Source of the DNA: Neisseriales bacterium
GTDB taxonomy: Bacteria > Pseudomonadota > Gammaproteobacteria > Burkholderiales > UBA11063
DNA: 6,493 bases
Direction of reading: 5' to 3'
Assembly (NCBI GenBank): GCA_008017145.1
Contig: SSGY01000045.1
Coordinates: 1 to 6,493 of the forward strand
The notes beneath the pieces were generated by a model. The model was not told where the DNA came from. It searched no databases and saw only the letters and a program-made list of their open reading frames with translations. This document shows positions 5,719 to 6,493 of the stretch, one piece after another (the first letter of the stretch is position 1; the number at the start of each line of letters is the position of its first letter). A program made the translations under genes and the position numbers.

Positions 5719-5921
5719 TTATAACACTATAAAGTTATTGGTTAATTCAAGCGGTAAATGCTTAACTGCTTCACCTATTATCTAAAATTCTCTAATAACC
5801 ACACTGTAAATTTTTCTATCTTGCATAAAATTCACCAAAACTCATCCCATTCACATATGAAAATATGACTTCATGGCTCGAGGGTGTCATTGGTAAACAA
5901 TCATAGATCTCGTTCAGACAT
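5719..5921 (-). pseudogene. hepT (HEPN/DUF86 toxin) relic with frameshifts and stops
   Basis: Pieces of a HepT-like protein can be followed across frames on the minus strand. MSERDL starts at 5921 and is stopped by TGA. Then EVIFSYVNGMSFGEF continues in a second frame and runs to a stop after FYAR. From 5826 a third frame gives MQDRKIYSVVIREF, a TAG, and IIGEAVKHLPLEL before another stop. Together these follow the DUF86 order 'Y..GMSFEEF..D.R...AVIRN.EIIGEA.K.LP'. The RNase motif R-x4-6-H near the C-terminus is not recognisable. In intact systems HepT is an RNA-cleaving toxin neutralised by the nucleotidyltransferase MntA; this copy cannot make it. The start overlaps the end of the mntA relic by 8 bases (ATGTCTGA), the usual operon arrangement. 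Confidence 0.72.
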
Positions 5922-6069
5922 AAATAATATTCTTTTGTATTTGCTCCTTAGCTAGTGGTTTTAGTGCTGACTCTATCCCCAAGTCAATTTTTTTGCCTAA
6001 TTGCTCCTCAAGCCCTCTTTTGGGTCCGAAGAAATTTTTAATTATTTTCTTTTTCTGATTTCTATTTTG
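5914..6069 (-). pseudogene. mntA (MNT-domain nucleotidyltransferase antitoxin) relic, C-terminus only
   Basis: An open frame without a start codon runs from after a TGA (6070-6072) to a TGA at 5914-5916. From about 6027 it encodes GLEEQLGKKIDL, then ESALKPLAKEQIQKNIIYV and the stop. This matches the end of minimal nucleotidyltransferases (family pattern 'LE..LG.KVDLV...ALKP.....I..E.IYV'). The catalytic half with GSxxxG and DxD is absent; upstream to 6120 no frame contains it. MntA normally inactivates HepT by adding AMP groups, so this relic plus the hepT relic form a dead toxin-antitoxin module. The segment 6028-6069 is low-complexity Lys-rich and may not belong to the gene. Confidence 0.72.
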
Positions 6070-6127
6070 TCATTTTTGTCTCTTTTTAATTTAGATAACA
6101 GCTTACAACACATTAACATATTACAAG

Positions 6128-6162
6128 AATAAAGCCTAGGCTACAAAAGCCTAGGCTTTATT
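6128..6162 (-). terminator. Rho-independent terminator of dnaK, possibly bidirectional
   Basis: AATAAAGCCTAGGCT (6128-6142) and AGCCTAGGCTTTATT (6148-6162) pair perfectly over 15 bp around the loop ACAAA. The stem lies 20 bases after the dnaK stop and has A/T-rich flanks on both sides, so it can act in both directions. Each arm contains the self-complementary AGCCTAGGCT. Confidence 0.85.
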
Positions 6163-6181
6163 TTAACATACTTGTTAATGA

Positions 6182-6493
6182 TTATTTTTTGTCATTAACT
6201 TCAGTGTATTCCGCATCAATCACATCATCTTTTGGCGCAGAACCAGAAGCTTGTTCAGCTCCAGCAGCACCTGCTGCACCAGCTTGTTGTTGATCAGCAT
6301 ACATCATTTCACCGATTTTTTGTGATGCAGTCATGAGCTCTTGAGTCTTAGCTTCAATAAGTTCTTTATCATCACCTTGAATCGCTTCTTCTACTGCTTT
6401 GATTGCTGCTTCAATTTTTTCTTTTTCAGAAGCATCAATCTTATCACCATAATCAGCTAATGATTTTTTCACAGTGTGAATCATACCATCAGC
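6182..6493 (-). CDS. dnaK: Chaperone DnaK (Hsp70), C-terminal fragment
   Basis: The last 103 residues of Hsp70 are visible; the N-terminal ATPase and most of the substrate-binding domain lie beyond the window. The segment covers part of the helical lid: [19 protein letters not shown], then [13 protein letters not shown] and [23 protein letters not shown] flexible Gln/Ala/Gly-rich linker follows, and the conserved acidic tail [15 protein letters not shown]. That tail is the DnaK signature in bacteria (E. coli ends in DDDVVDAEFEEVKDKK). The frame stays open to the window edge, so the ATG at 6484 is internal. A strong terminator follows 20 bases downstream, so dnaJ is not immediately downstream in an operon here. 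Confidence 0.97.
   Translation of the reverse strand, partial: ADGMIHTVKKSLADYGDKIDASEKEKIEAAIKAVEEAIQGDDKELIEAKTQELMTASQKIGEMMYADQQQAGAAGAAGAEQASGSAPKDDVIDAEYTEVNDKK

Noticed and set aside
6061..6119. Lys-rich minus-strand frame beginning with ATG at 6119 as the missing N-terminal half of MntA
   Set aside because: It lacks GSxxxG and DxD motifs, is in a different frame from the recognisable C-terminus and ends at a stop; composition alone does not support it.
5365..6181. tRNA, CRISPR or riboswitch in the long gene-poor stretch
   Set aside because: No cloverleaf arms, no regularly spaced direct repeats and no long structured leader were seen on either strand.

Overview
The window is AT-rich DNA from a Gram-negative proteobacterium. 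The evidence is a DnaK C-terminus ending in [11 protein letters not shown], a 328-residue malate dehydrogenase of the type common in beta-proteobacteria, an EmrAB-type inner-membrane efflux pair, and a YgaV/YgaP-like regulator and membrane-domain pair. A low-GC beta- or gamma-proteobacterium fits; the genus cannot be fixed from this sequence.

Layout. Bases 1-178 look like the right end of an insertion sequence: a transposase-like C-terminal tail plus a candidate terminal repeat. It abuts a 27-residue lipoprotein stub (177-260, minus) that reads as the start of an outer-membrane efflux factor. Upstream of the stub on the same strand are emrA (267-1253) and emrB (1317-2858), expressed from a clear sigma70 promoter at 2903-2932. 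An apparent efflux operon emrB-emrA-OMF has therefore lost its outer-membrane gene in situ. Next comes a compact minus-strand operon (4079 down to 3012): an ArsR-family regulator with the two cysteines of the YgaV/BigR/SqrR persulfide sensors, a two-helix DUF2892 (YgaP-like) membrane protein, and an exported protein built from six tandem units of about 25 residues, each with one C-x9-C or C-x10-C pair. Its promoter carries a perfect 25-bp palindrome over the -10 box and spacer. On the plus strand follows mdh (4378-5364), with its own promoter and a hairpin after it.

The stretch 5365-6181 has no intact large gene. It holds a 28-codon ORF with a good ribosome binding site that looks like the N-terminus of a membrane protein, then minus-strand relics of an MntA/HepT (nucleotidyltransferase/HEPN) toxin-antitoxin pair broken by frameshifts and stops. 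A perfect 15-bp terminator stem follows, and then the 3' end of dnaK (6182-6493, minus).

The best candidate for something undescribed is the three-gene regulator, DUF2892 and 12-cysteine repeat operon. The cysteine pattern, the sensor cysteines and the membrane protein suggest envelope handling of reactive sulfur or thiol stress. That function is inferred from context, not shown.
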